This document shows positions 12,701 to 25,700 of a stretch of 64,000 nucleotides of DNA, in pieces. How positions within the stretch are numbered: position 1 is the stretch's first letter; each line of letters starts with the position of its first letter. This DNA comes from Saxidomus purpurata (Eukaryota > Mollusca > Bivalvia > Venerida > Veneridae), in NCBI GenBank assembly GCA_022818135.1, contig JAFMSR010000015.1, forward strand, positions 2,962,278 through 3,026,277, in the 5' to 3' direction. The position numbers were made by a program, and so were the translations under genes. The notes beneath the pieces were generated by a model. That model searched no databases, was not told the origin of the DNA, and was given only the letters and a program-made list of their open reading frames with translations.

Positions 12701-15700
12701 TACCCTCATATAGAACGAATATGAAAGTACGATCGGAAGTTATTTAATTTTCTGAATTGTTCCGTACCACTTGATTTGTGGTTATTAACAAGTTCTTCCT
12801 TTGATAAACGGTGAAAAATGATTTGTTCATTAAGCGCGAGCACTTGTAGAATAGCCACATTAGATATAATTTAATTGCGTTAGTGAAAACTGCAGAAAAA
12901 AATGAAAAAGATGCTATTGATACATATATAATCCTTTTAACTGGTTTCCTACCACATTTCCAAAATGGACTTGTCCATCTTTCTATTTGGGCAGTACCAT
13001 TTGACTTTCAAAGGGGTGTTCACAGAAACTAATTGAACTGACTAAGAAAAGGGAACACTGTGAGGATAATGATTAGATTACGCGAATATGCAGGCTAATC
13101 ATGATCTACACTATTTGCTAATACAGAATTACTTGCAGACAACGCAGGATTTAGAGTTTAGCTATATTTATACGATGGTGAAGAAATGCACAGGACTGGT
13201 AATGAAATAAGATGCTTTTAAGGAAATTATAAAGACATACATCATTGACTTCCTTGTTTCATAAATTATAATAGGTTAAACTTGCTGTTCTTAATCAGGA
13301 GCTGAAATTAGGCCTAGTTGTATCATGAAAATATCCTGGTAAGGCCACACCAAATTAATAAATTGGTCATTCAGGACTCGCTTACATCAATTCTCTTTCT
13401 CTAAATGAAAAATTCCAAATTAGCTGATTTCTTTTTAAACTAATAATTTAAATTAAACTCACTTGATTAGAGTTGCGTTTTATTTTACATTAAGTTAAGG
13501 GAACCTTTTTCAGTTACAGTTAAATTGTATAACACAATATTATCAGTATGTTCACCTTTACTTAAATACCAGTTATTATTTTTCGCTTGATGGAAATTTC
13601 ATGGACCAAATAATATGTTTAATTTCGTTCGCTCAATACTCTGGATATTTGGCAGAGTATCCGATGACCAACAAATCAGTTTGGTGTGGCCTAATGAATA
13701 CAATGATTCATCAGCGTTGTTTTCTCTTTCCTTTCACAATTTAACAGCTATTCAAAAAATGTTAACATCAAAGTTAGTCGAAAGTGTTTTGCTAAGAAAA
13801 AAAGGTCTTAATTTGAATAATGAAATCGGTATAAAAAACATACAAATTGTCTAAAGACTGCGACACAGATTTTACATAATGTATGTTTGATCAACGTGCA
13901 AAATGACAAAAAAAAAAACCAGGCAAAGACATTTAGTTTTGTTTGAGCAGTCAAAACATTTATATATTTTAAAATTTACGAACTTTGAACAACTTCTGTG
14001 TTAAGAACAGTTCTTTAATTTTTTGTTTTTAGAAACAGAAATTTTTTTTTTCTTCGCAAATTAGTGTTTGAATGTGACACCATATTTATATAGGTACTAT
14101 GATATTATTATACCAATTAACAACCAAGCAATTTGTCTATTTCTGATCGCCTAGTCATCTCTATTTGCGTTCAGACTAAATAATTATTTGCGATCAAATT
14201 AGACCACATATTTCAAATTCACTTGCCGTATTGGGAACGTTTACTTTCAATTTACTAGGTATTTAACTAATTTATTTTACCGAGCCGAGATTATCAAATT
14301 TCATATATTGTACTTAATCTTGTTTATTTTGGTCCGATTTAATGTTACACATACAGTGAATAGAAGATTATAGTGAGGTCACCTACTGAGTAAATATTTT
14401 AATAAATAAAATCACACTTCACTATGGTGTAAACTCCATCTGACCTGGCAAGTAATTTGTTCGGCCATTTGTGAAACAAAATGACTAAAGGACACATGAT
14501 ATGGCCGCCTAATCTGTGGGTACTGGACGTTAGAGTTATGATACAATAGTTTTAAATAGCTGGACAACTACGTAAATGTCCAATCCCCGCTGTTATGATT
14601 TTGATCATTGATCATTATAATCGAATGATTAACAAGATTTTCACCGAAATGGAAAGGTTTGACATAGACGAGGTCACTTAGCAAATACTTGAAAAGCTAT
14701 TGTGATTTGTGGCCCTGGGAAAATAACATGTGGACTGATACAGGACTCATGTGTTCATGTTTCATTCATGTTTCATTTTGAACCCATAAAATACCCCTAG
14801 ATTTATTCAATGGGATCTTCTGACTTCAAATTTGGGCAAATCTATTTCTTTAAATAGGGGTGTTTTGATCCGCCGTCTGTTTCGAAGTGTAGTGTTTAAA
14901 AATGTATATAGTTTAATGAACAATAATTTGGCACAAATGATTTAAAGTTCATTTCTTAATAATGGGAGGGCATACATATTATGTTCTCAAATTAGAGCAA
15001 ACTTAACTGTTGTCATTAACATCGGAATAAAGTAGAGTGTGTTCCATTAAAAAAGTTCCAAGTTCTTCTTGTTTTCATATTTCATTCAAACCTGTGTTAA
15101 GCGACCACACAGGGGAAGCTGAAAGTGTAGTCTCTTAAGACAGGTGGTCTCTTAACTGACAGGACAAATTGCTATCGTCTTAAATAAAAGGTTGCAGAAT
15201 ATAATGGTTGCATTATGTCAGTTTGTGGCTTAACTCAGGTGGTCACAAGGGCAGGGTTGACTGTAGTTACAGTTATTTGAATGTAATCCTCAAATTGTCA
15301 CTTTGTTGATATAAGTGTTGTAAATAAATAAAAGGACTGAAACAAAACCGCCCCCAACCCTGAACACATTCTTTGCTCTGCAAAATTCTCTTCAATACAT
15401 AATTGCCTTGCTTCACAATAGTGTAGAATTACAGACATCAAATATATATGAACAACCTGATGAACAAAATCCATTTAGCTGGCATGCAATATTAGCAGTA
15501 AAACTTGCACGTGTTTTCTGGTGCTTTCAATACTCCCTGCACTGCCGCAAGTAGCTTCTAATATCGTTTATGAATTCTGTAGATACTGCCTATAGCCATT
15601 TTAATCCAGTTTAGTCCAGACGTATGCCAATCGGTATATAGTTTTTGAGGTCTCGTAAGTGCATTACGTTGTATATATCATAAAAGCACATTTTTATATG

Positions 15701-18700
15701 CTGAAATATCTATTTCCTTCCACATACCTTTTTGTTTATTTATCTTACAGTACACATCAATACAAATATAGTAAATTTTTCATTAAAATATTAAGTCATT
15801 CAATGGATTATTAAAAAGAATACTTGAAAATTTTAGCTAATCTAAAAGCAGATAGATTAGTTACTCAGCCCTGTTTCAGTAACTGTGTGGTTATTGTAAC
15901 CTACATTGAAAATCACAAGACCGCTCACTGATTGACTCGAGGGTCAGTGGTTTGAGTCCTGTCATAACCTGATGCTTTAATTGTGAGGAAGTTGGCAGTT
16001 TCTAACGGAGGTGAACCTGGTACTGGTTCTTCTGAAGGAATTGAGCCCGAGCCCTCCTGAAAACAACAGAAAACAGCATGTGATAAAATTAAACCGCTAG
16101 ACAAAAAATATTTGCTCGGCCAGACATGCCTCTCTTATTTCCATAACAGAAGATTGATTACAGTTTACTTCTCTACCAAAAAGTGTTAAATATACATTGA
16201 TGAATGAGGCAAGCTACCATGAAGCTGTAAAGAAACATTAATATGTTTTTATTGCCATTAAAATAAATTCTTCCATGTCTAATGGGTCCTGACTGTTATC
16301 ATTCAAAGCTATCTTGACAAAAGAAAAATACCTTTAAAAAAAGCATTTACAGTGGTATTTGAGATGTGTACATTGGTCCTGTAGGGCAGGGTTTAGATTT
16401 GTGATCTCCATGTAATTATATTAAGAACTTGTTTATGCAAATCTTGATGTTTTTGACTGATTAATGTATTGTTTGACAATTGTCAGCAAAGATTATAGTC
16501 ATGGCAATGGTTTAACCTTATGTTTGACCATGGTCAGCCATGAATACATGCCATTGTTGAACCTTAGGTTTGACCATGGTCAGCCATGAATACATGCCAT
16601 TGTTGAACCTTAGGTTTGACCATGGTCAGCTGTGATACATGCCATTGTTGAACCTTAGGTTTGACCATGGTCAGCTGTGATACATGCCATTGTTGAACCT
16701 TAGGTTTGACCATGGTCAGCTGTGATACATGCCATTATGGTTGAACCTTACATTTGACCATGATCATCCATGATACATGCCATTGCTGTACCTAGTTTAA
16801 CCATGGCCAGCCATGATACATGCCCATGATTGAACCTAATTTGACCATGGTCAGCCATGATAATTGATTGCCATTTTTCTGTGAGGGTCACTGCTAAAGT
16901 TCTACTGCGGCCAAGCGTAAAATTCCATAAATAACGATTATCTAAAATATATGATTGAAATTATCCCATGTGACAATAAAAGTCCTCTGACAACAATATC
17001 TGAGCAACAACAGTTACTGCTGCACAAGAGTATCTTAGACATGTTATAACTTCAACTTAGTGCAGTATGTGGGTGACGAAGGCAGACATTTATTCTACAT
17101 ACTAAAATACATTGGTGAATAATATTGCACATTATTAATACAATTATCCATGCAACTAAATGTCACACCTGCTGTATGTGGTGCTTTTAGGTGCTCGTTT
17201 TAAGACTGAAAGAAACAGGATTGGTGTGGCATTTCCTGCACAATTTACAGATCATAATTCTTTCATCCCAGAGTGATTATGTTCAGGCATAGGCGCTGAG
17301 ACTTGTCTAAGACTCAACAGTATTTTGTATATTTCAATGTGCATCAGAAGGTACTGTTCTATGGCAAGTAGAAAGATGGATGCCTGCATCAACCTTTTAA
17401 ATTATTTATAGAACACTGGTACAGATGAATCAACTGTCAAAGTCATTTTGTTCGCAATTTTGTTTTGTCGCAAATTTTTGCAAATGGAACACTTAGTGAA
17501 TTCATCAAACTCGCTAAAATAGCAAACAAACAATGAATTATATCAAATAGTGCTTACTTGCAAATTCAAACACTTGCAAATAAATAGAAAATTGGAAAAT
17601 CGCGAAATAAACAACTCACAAATATAAAGATGTTTACAGTACTGACTAATGTTCAGAGGGAAGCTTTAGGCATTGTGGTTCGAACCCGCCGCCCTATTTT
17701 TTCGTATTTTCAAAAAAAAAAAAAAAAAAATTTTTTTTTTCAAAATTAAAATCGCGAAATTAGAGGTCCGTTTATACAAGTGATAAAGCAAGAAGCGCAT
17801 TCGTCTAGTGAATTTTTTCAGACCGATTTGGGACCGAAATTCAGCCCCATTCCCTTCCTAGCATGATGTATATTTCCCCCATTTTTGACAAAAATCCCCT
17901 CAAAATGAAGCTGACAAAAGTTTCGATTAATTTAATCAATGCTTGCCAAAATGTTATAAAATGTAAGTTTCCATCAATAAAACGTTTCATAATCACTTCT
18001 TGCAATTATTTGATACCTTACAATTGAAATAGTCAGCGAAAATGGCGGGATTTTTCGTTTGTCATCTATTTTCGCGACCCGTTTTTTAAATTTTACCAAA
18101 GAAAACAGTGTTCAGAAGACTCAAAAACAGATAAAAATAGATTTGTTTCAACAATAATGCCTGTTGTTAATAGTTTTGTTACTGACACCAATATTTTTAT
18201 CTGAAAATTTAGTTATTTTTGAGTGCGATTTTGGGCCAAAATTCAGCCCCATTCCCCTCCTAAAATAATACATTTGATCCCCAAATGTTTTACAAAATAT
18301 TACCCTCAGAAAAGTGACAAAATTTTTTGACACCTAAAATTCTGATAAATGTTTTTGATTAATTTAATCAAATGTTGGCCAAATGTTTTATAAAAATGCA
18401 ACTTCCCATCAATCAAAAAGTTTCAGAATCATTTATTGCAATCACTGATACCTTACATGTGAAAAAGTCAGCTGAAAATCGCAGATCTTTCGTTGTCACC
18501 TATTTTGCGACCCCGATTTTTGTTATTTTCTCATAGAAACTGGTGAACACAAGACTCAAAAACACAATGTATACAATGTTTACAATTGAAAATAGTAGTA
18601 TTCATTTTATTCATGTGCGTTTTAACACCAGTGTCTGATGCTTTGTTACTGACACCAGTATTTTTATCTGAAAATTTAGTTATGTTAAATTTCTGTTTCT

Positions 18701-21700
18701 TCTCTATATAATTGGGAAAAGAATAATGTAATAAAAGTCAACAAATTTTCAAGGGCATTTTGCTCCGGGAGGGGGTGTTCTTATGTCCGGTTTTAGAAGA
18801 GAAAAGCAGGTCCACGATGAAACAAAGTTTGTCATGTATAAAAAAAGTCTTTTTTTTTTTTTTTTTCCTCCGTACGGAGCTTTTTAATTTCAAACTTCGA
18901 GTAACAAGTAATAAAAAAATAATGGCCTTATTTATCATTCAATGAAAATGCAATATTTCTACCAACTTATCGCTTTCTCCCACATTGTTACAAACATAGG
19001 ACAGTACCATGAACTTATGTTAACATATACAAGATGTATACTTGTATAATCGTTCTATGAAATTTAGAATGAAGGGAAAAACATTCTGTGATTTCATTGG
19101 GTAACAAATATACATGTAATCTGAACACACTAGAACAGAATCTGATTCAGAGAATGTATTTGTTATATGTCCAGTGGTACAATTAATACATGTTCAGGAC
19201 TTGCCTCTCTAAATTACAGAAATATTGACTGCTCAGCGGGCCGTGCTCATGGAAAATTTATCAACTGAATAGCAAATAGTGCAGATCATGATCAGACCAA
19301 ATAAATCCGGGTTTGGGGTTTAAGTCCCACTGGGGTCACGATCGTACCTCCTCATGTGACACCAGTACTAGTTTTTCCAGGAAGCAGACTTGAGAGTACA
19401 TCCATAAGCTTAAAAAAAAAGAAAGCTTCAAGCTTTCGTCACAATTGAACTAAAAGAAATTAGTATAAACAAACAAATGTGAAGGCTGATCATGATCTGC
19501 ACTGGTCACAAAGGTAAAATCTTAAACCTGTAGTGGCGTAGGTGTTAAATAAGATTCAAGTTTGTTCTCTTTTGAACTGCAGTAAAATGTTAATGGTTCT
19601 TTATTATAAAGAATATTTAATCACATTTCAGTAAACATCTCTGCAGTAATCTATTATAATTATATCTTTCTATCTGGAACAATTTTTATTATACCTTTTT
19701 GAAAATCAATTTATGTTTTATTTTACATGTGTTAAATGATATATGAAGTTATTCTGATAATTTAGAGCTGTTTGCCATGCTAACATGCCATCAAAGAATT
19801 TAATCTTAATAAAATATCTCAAGATTTTTGATTGAATTTTATGCATTTAAGACATATATCTTAGTCTTGATTATGGAATAACTTTGCGGCTCAAAAAATG
19901 AAGTGGCAACATGAAAAACGGCTAGAAGAAAAGACCTCAGTCCATTAAAAACAATTAGGCCAAATAAGAATATTACATGTGCACATACTTTAAGGCCTTA
20001 AAGACTGCAAGGCGAGATGTCCATAGATATATAAATATTGAGTTAAAAATAAATGATACGTTTGGTAATATTTTACATTGTATTTAATTAAAGACCCAGG
20101 TTAGATCACTTTTAATTTACTGACATAGAAAAATCAGTTTACTTATAGGATAATGACAGAACAAATGTTCTATTCACTCTAAAACAATGTTGACATAATG
20201 CCTTTCTTTCATTTTCAAGGTGTTTCTTCATGAAAAAGAGTTACTAAAAAGCCTTTCTTATTTTCTGCAATATCATTGAGAAAATAAGCTATGTACAACC
20301 TGTACTTATCAATTTAAAAAGCAAAGTTAGGAATGTTTAGAACAAATAAAGGTCATTTCAGCAAAGTTAGGAATGTTTTTTGAACAAATAAAGGTCATTT
20401 CCTCTGGTAAGACATCTTTCTTGGTAAAATGAGAGCTACTTGTAATTGTGCTCCTGGGACTTTAAAGTTATATATTCAGTTGTATATTAAATTTAATCTT
20501 GTACTGCAGAAGTCATGAAAAACAAAGAGCTGACAAATAAATTAGTTAAAGCATGGTCACATGACCTGAACCACATATATTTTCTTGTTATTTCATCTGG
20601 CCTAAATTTTGAGAAGAAAATTACAAATTAAAAATTAAAAAAACTTTTTTCCACAGACTTTGTGCCAGTGATTATAATTTATTGTGCCTTAAGGTCTTAG
20701 CTTATCTAATTTTTCTAGTCAATGTACTTCTGGTAGTGGTGGGGACGGGGGGAGTGGGTAGGGGGAGGGGGGGTCATATTCCTTGACTTGACCTCCACCA
20801 AGGAAGGGTCTGTTACTCATGCCATCCATTGGTTAACTGAATATTAAAGTTAATTAAATTTGGTTGTTTTGTTGCTTTAATTATTCACTGGCCAATCAGA
20901 TGTGCTTTAAATGGTCCTAAATCTTAAGTCCGGTTGAGCGAAGGAACGTTTCTGAATATAGCCATTAATTAGTCTTGTTCTTACAATCAATGGTAAATGA
21001 ATAAGTTCTATAACTAAAGCAATGAATGTTTTGAACAAAAGTTCCAAAGTCCATTAAACTTAAATACACTGAAATAAATTTTTTAATAACTTTCAAGTAC
21101 AGTTTGATATACATTTATTATTGAGCATGATATTAAAATTTATGCTCGACAGAACATAGATTTAATAGATATTACAGTTATTGGAATCCTCAGAGGTTCG
21201 TTAAGTATGGTTGTCAGCTAATTGGCATTGATCGTTTGGCAATGATATGGCAGTTTGTCATATCAACGATTGTATCTTTTAATAAGTTATCTATTACATA
21301 CCCTCAAATTTTTGTTTGTACCGTATTTGTTTGGTTAAGGGCATATAATTAACTGAAGTTATTTTAAGCCATGAGACTTGACTTAATTGTTTTGTGCCAG
21401 GCTTCAATCCGTGCTAACAACCCGACAGTCCATGGACGCAGGTTCGCAGTTAATTCTTTCCGAGGATGGAGTTGATTCTAGGAAATTTGTATGAAACATT
21501 TTTGACGTTCGTATCGAAATGAGTTTGGCTTTTAGAAGTAGTACGGCACCTCAATATATTGCCTGACTATATGAAATAAATGAATGCATTGTCATAGAAG
21601 AATTCAGTAAAGGTGGGAAATGACGAACATACTAATTTTGATATTGAGTTGTGACAGGTGCCTTCCTACCTTTCAATTAACGAGTAAAAGAACGTTAGTT

Positions 21701-22669
21701 TCATCTATCATATTTGAAAAATGATAAAAAGAAAAATTTGCGCTTGGACAGACTTGTAAAGGTCCGTAAATAATTCATCATTATATCCTCTTATTTGTTG
21801 AGGGCAAATTTTGTATGAACAATATTTTTGATGTGAATGAAATACAGACAGTCTTTTGTTGTGAAAAATTTTGATTTCTTTTTGAAGAATATTTTTGCAT
21901 ACCTTTACTTATGATCACGTAATCATTATTAAAAGGGTAGATATTAATGGAAAATATTACATTAATAGACAGATTTAAATGACATTTTTTTGTACTTTGA
22001 ATGTGATTCATACAAAGAAATTAATTTAAAGTAAGAATTTTCTTTTCAGTGGGGGGGTAATAATGTACTCCGTTTAAAAATGTCATGTTACTTCAGTACA
22101 GTCAGTGATGAGTAAAATAATTAGGACATTGTTCAATTTAACATTGCAAAATGAAAAATTTGGATTTCTTTTAAGTAAACTGTCAAACCCTTAAGAAAGT
22201 TAAGATGAACCAAAAACAGGCCACTTAATGTTGCTGCTCCACCATGGTGTTGTGGTAGCATGCTCACCTCAGGATCAGAGGGTGTCTGGTTCGATATTCT
22301 ACCAAGTCCGTTAAAACTGAAATACACTATAATAAATTGTTAAATAACTTTCAAATACAGTTTGATTTACATTTATTATTAAAGAGTTGTTAGTTTAAAT
22401 TAATATAAGTAAAAAATTAAGAATGGTCAAAATCCAGAATTTTGCTATATCCGGAGATGTTATATAACCTTTGGACACCGGCATATTTTGTTACACACTC
22501 AGACAGACATGCATGCGTTTTTGTAAACACTGTACATCACGTTTGGCTCTTTGGTTTCTGCGCGTGTTGTATACGTCAGCAAATAGGTTGAGCTGTAACA
22601 TGAAAGTAAAATTTCCATGGCCCACCTACAGAGGGGGGGGGGGGGGAGCCCCCCCTCCCTTCCCCCTTT

Positions 22670-22712
<43 letters not shown>

Positions 22713-25700
22713 GGGGTTATTTTTAATCGTTCTCATAAAATGTCAATATAACTAGGTTTGAATACAGTCTGATTTACGTCTGGTAAAAAATATTTATCCC
22801 CCGGGGGGGGGGGGGGGAAGGTTGGTAAAATGAAAATTATTAAAGAGTTGTTAGTTTAAATTCAAGGTATTTTCAAGGGCGTAAAATGTCAGATTTGCCT
22901 AAGAATGGTCAAACAGGACTTCGGCATACCTTTAAATTAAATTCATACAGACAAAAGTGTTCCATACGGTCACTGTCACTTCTATGGAAGGCCAAACCTG
23001 TCTTAACCCGCGTATACGTTTTATTACGTTACAGGTGTTCAAAGGATATACGGAGTTACTCACAGTATAGAGAGAGAAATGCAGTGACATATGTTTTGCG
23101 ATTCTGACCAACATTTAGGCACTATGCAAGCTGTATATTTTTTCATGCATGCATGCAGCTTTATATTCTATTATCCATACAGGATTGTTTCATATTCACT
23201 GCAAGTTCTAACCACTTTATTTTGATGTTCAACCAGATCGTAAAATTTTATGTGAAGTTATTCTAGAGTCATGTAAATATAATTATGCAGTTCATTTTGT
23301 GGTTTAGACTTAGATGCAGGATTGCTTAAATTAAACCATTGAAAATTTTCCTTTAAACACAAATGATTGTGTTAATTATTTTTATTCAATGCTCACCCCA
23401 ATCCTGTTTATTAAATTAAACACTGAAGTCAATAGATGATGACATACATGTACTTAGCAAGAATAATACCACACCAAAGTTAAATCATTACTGTATCATA
23501 CAGTGCCTTTGGAACATAATTCTGTCTAGCACTGATTTAGGCTTCTGGGTTTGAGCCTCTCTTCAGCCCTAAGTGTTGATGGTTGGGCAAACTGCCTGCC
23601 TAAGTGTAAGTTTCTGAATCACTTGAAACTGGGGTGTATAAAACCCTGAGGGAGAAAAAAGTAATCAGTGTATAATGTACCCACTGATGAAAATGTTAAC
23701 GGGAAAAGGAGATTTATCTCGAAGTTAGACCCTCCTCTTACAAGGGAAAGTGTAAATAGCTAAAAGAAATTTATTGCCAATTATGGTCGTACCAATAGAA
23801 AGTCAGCCATGTGAGAGATAGGAATTTTGCCTTTTGTACGGGAATGATGGGATACAAATTGCAATGTCTGGGCACGCCGAGAGAGAGGATGCTGAACCAA
23901 AAAATTAATATTCTAATGAAAGCGCCCCTCTTATGAACAGTATATTTTTTTTTGCGATTTTTTAAGTCATGTCGAAATTAAGACGCGAAATGTAATTTTA
24001 TTATTTTAAAATGTGTACAGTGCAACCTCTCAGGTGCCTCAAAAATGTGTTTGTTGTAGAGAGGCGTTGGAGAGGGCGCGATACCTTATATAACTGATGC
24101 CAAGGGAAATGCTCTGGGGAGGTGTCGTTCGGGGAGGTTGGACTGTATTGTGCTTAACTCTTTGTACTGCTTACGGCCCGTGAATTTACCTTAGCAAGTC
24201 TGTACAGTCTGATCATGATCTGCACTGATGGCAGTTCAGTCTGTAAAATTTCAGTAAGCAACGGCCCTTTGAACATTTAGTAATGGTTCTGTCCGCATTG
24301 ATTGACGGACAAGTTCAGGCTGACCATGATCTGCAGTAAGTGTTGATGCATTTGCCACCTGTCACAGTATGGTCTCAGAAGTTAAAGTCCTAGGAGCACT
24401 TTGGATGTAAAATTACTTGTTTAGCTCTTAGTTTAGTTTATACTAATTTATTTTAGCTCGATTGTGAAGAAAGCTTGTAGCTTATATAGTCACTCTCGAG
24501 TCCGCTTCCTGGAAAATCCAGTACTGGTGTCATATGAGGAAGTATGGTCGTGACCCCAGTGGGGCTCGAACCGGCAACCTCTGGGATGAGCGACCGACAC
24601 CTTAACCTCTACACCACTGCTCCCCTGTTTAGCTTACACAGTATTATCAGGAAAGATGCCTTACCGACAAAATCGATCATTATTTGTACGAAAAACATTC
24701 CTTATAGAACCATTGCTGTTTAGATTGAAATACAGGCTTTATTTATACCATGTATACCATATAGTATATTTCATAGATATATATTATTGCAAAAAATAAG
24801 AATTGCTTTCTGACAACGCGTTTCAGTAAAAAAGCAACAAAAATATAAAAGAAAGGAATATGTCAACACCTTTTAGGATTAAATAGAACAGAGTTCTATC
24901 ATTATTCTATCAGTAAATTCATTTTTCTGTGTAGGAGAATTTAAAGTGATACTGGGGCTTTAAAGAAATGAAATAGGATCGAAGAGGTAGCTTTATATTA
25001 TGGGAAATTATAAATGTGAAAGATGTTGTCATCGCATCATTATTTATCGACAAATAGATAAGTTTGACATATTTTATAGCTTTTATCACCAAGGACAGTT
25101 ACTGCTAGTCAGATAACGATTGTTTAACCATCATTCTGCCACACCTTGATTAAATGAAAACAGGGAGGTAATTAGAAATTTTAAATTTGAATGGACTAGG
25201 TAGTCAGTTATCTTACTTTAATGTTGATGTTTCATTGTTACGCATGAATTTATATCTGTAGGTTTAATTTCATAGCTTCTAAACATCACTTGCATATAGC
25301 AAATTGAAACTGATGAGCTTGTGAAAAATGGCTTGACTTCCGTTTTATCTCCTGGATTAGACCACCACAATAGTTGAGTGGTTGAAATCAGACTGTAACC
25401 GCTCACTCAGGGTCATGGGTTCAAGCCTGGGCACAGCCATCGACAAATGTCTCTTTTTATGTCAGAAAGCTGGCAGTTTCTTACAGGGGCTAATGTTCTT
25501 TTCTTAGTATTGGTTCTTCCCATGAAACTGCCAGACTGTTAAATTGACTGAAATACAGCTTTAAAACCCCAGCTAGCGAACAGATTTCTAATATTATATA
25601 GGTTTGACTGTAGTTAAGTCAGGAACAAAAGTTTTAGGACAAAATACAGGCTTGTACCATGTTAGTGTATTTTATTATCCAGGAATGCTATGATGCAGCT

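Larger units (their letters stand above)
24382..24963 (+). mobile_element. TTAA-flanked inverted-repeat element T1, third copy (582 bp, SINE inside)
   Basis: TTAAAGTCCTAGGAGCACTT at the left and GTGATACTGGGGCTTTAA at the right. Body motifs ATTACTTGTTTAGCTCTTA, GAAAGATGCCTTACC, GCTTTCTGACAAC and AATAGAACAGAGTTCTATCA match 9351-10135 in the same orientation. A 199-bp SINE (24427-24625) interrupts it; without the SINE and one 9-bp duplicate the element is about 374 bp, like the 20-kb copy. Confidence 0.82.

Noticed and set aside
18148..18333. Reverse open frames in the 17.8-18.7 kb duplication
   Set aside because: Not conserved between the two duplicate units and without any recognisable motif.
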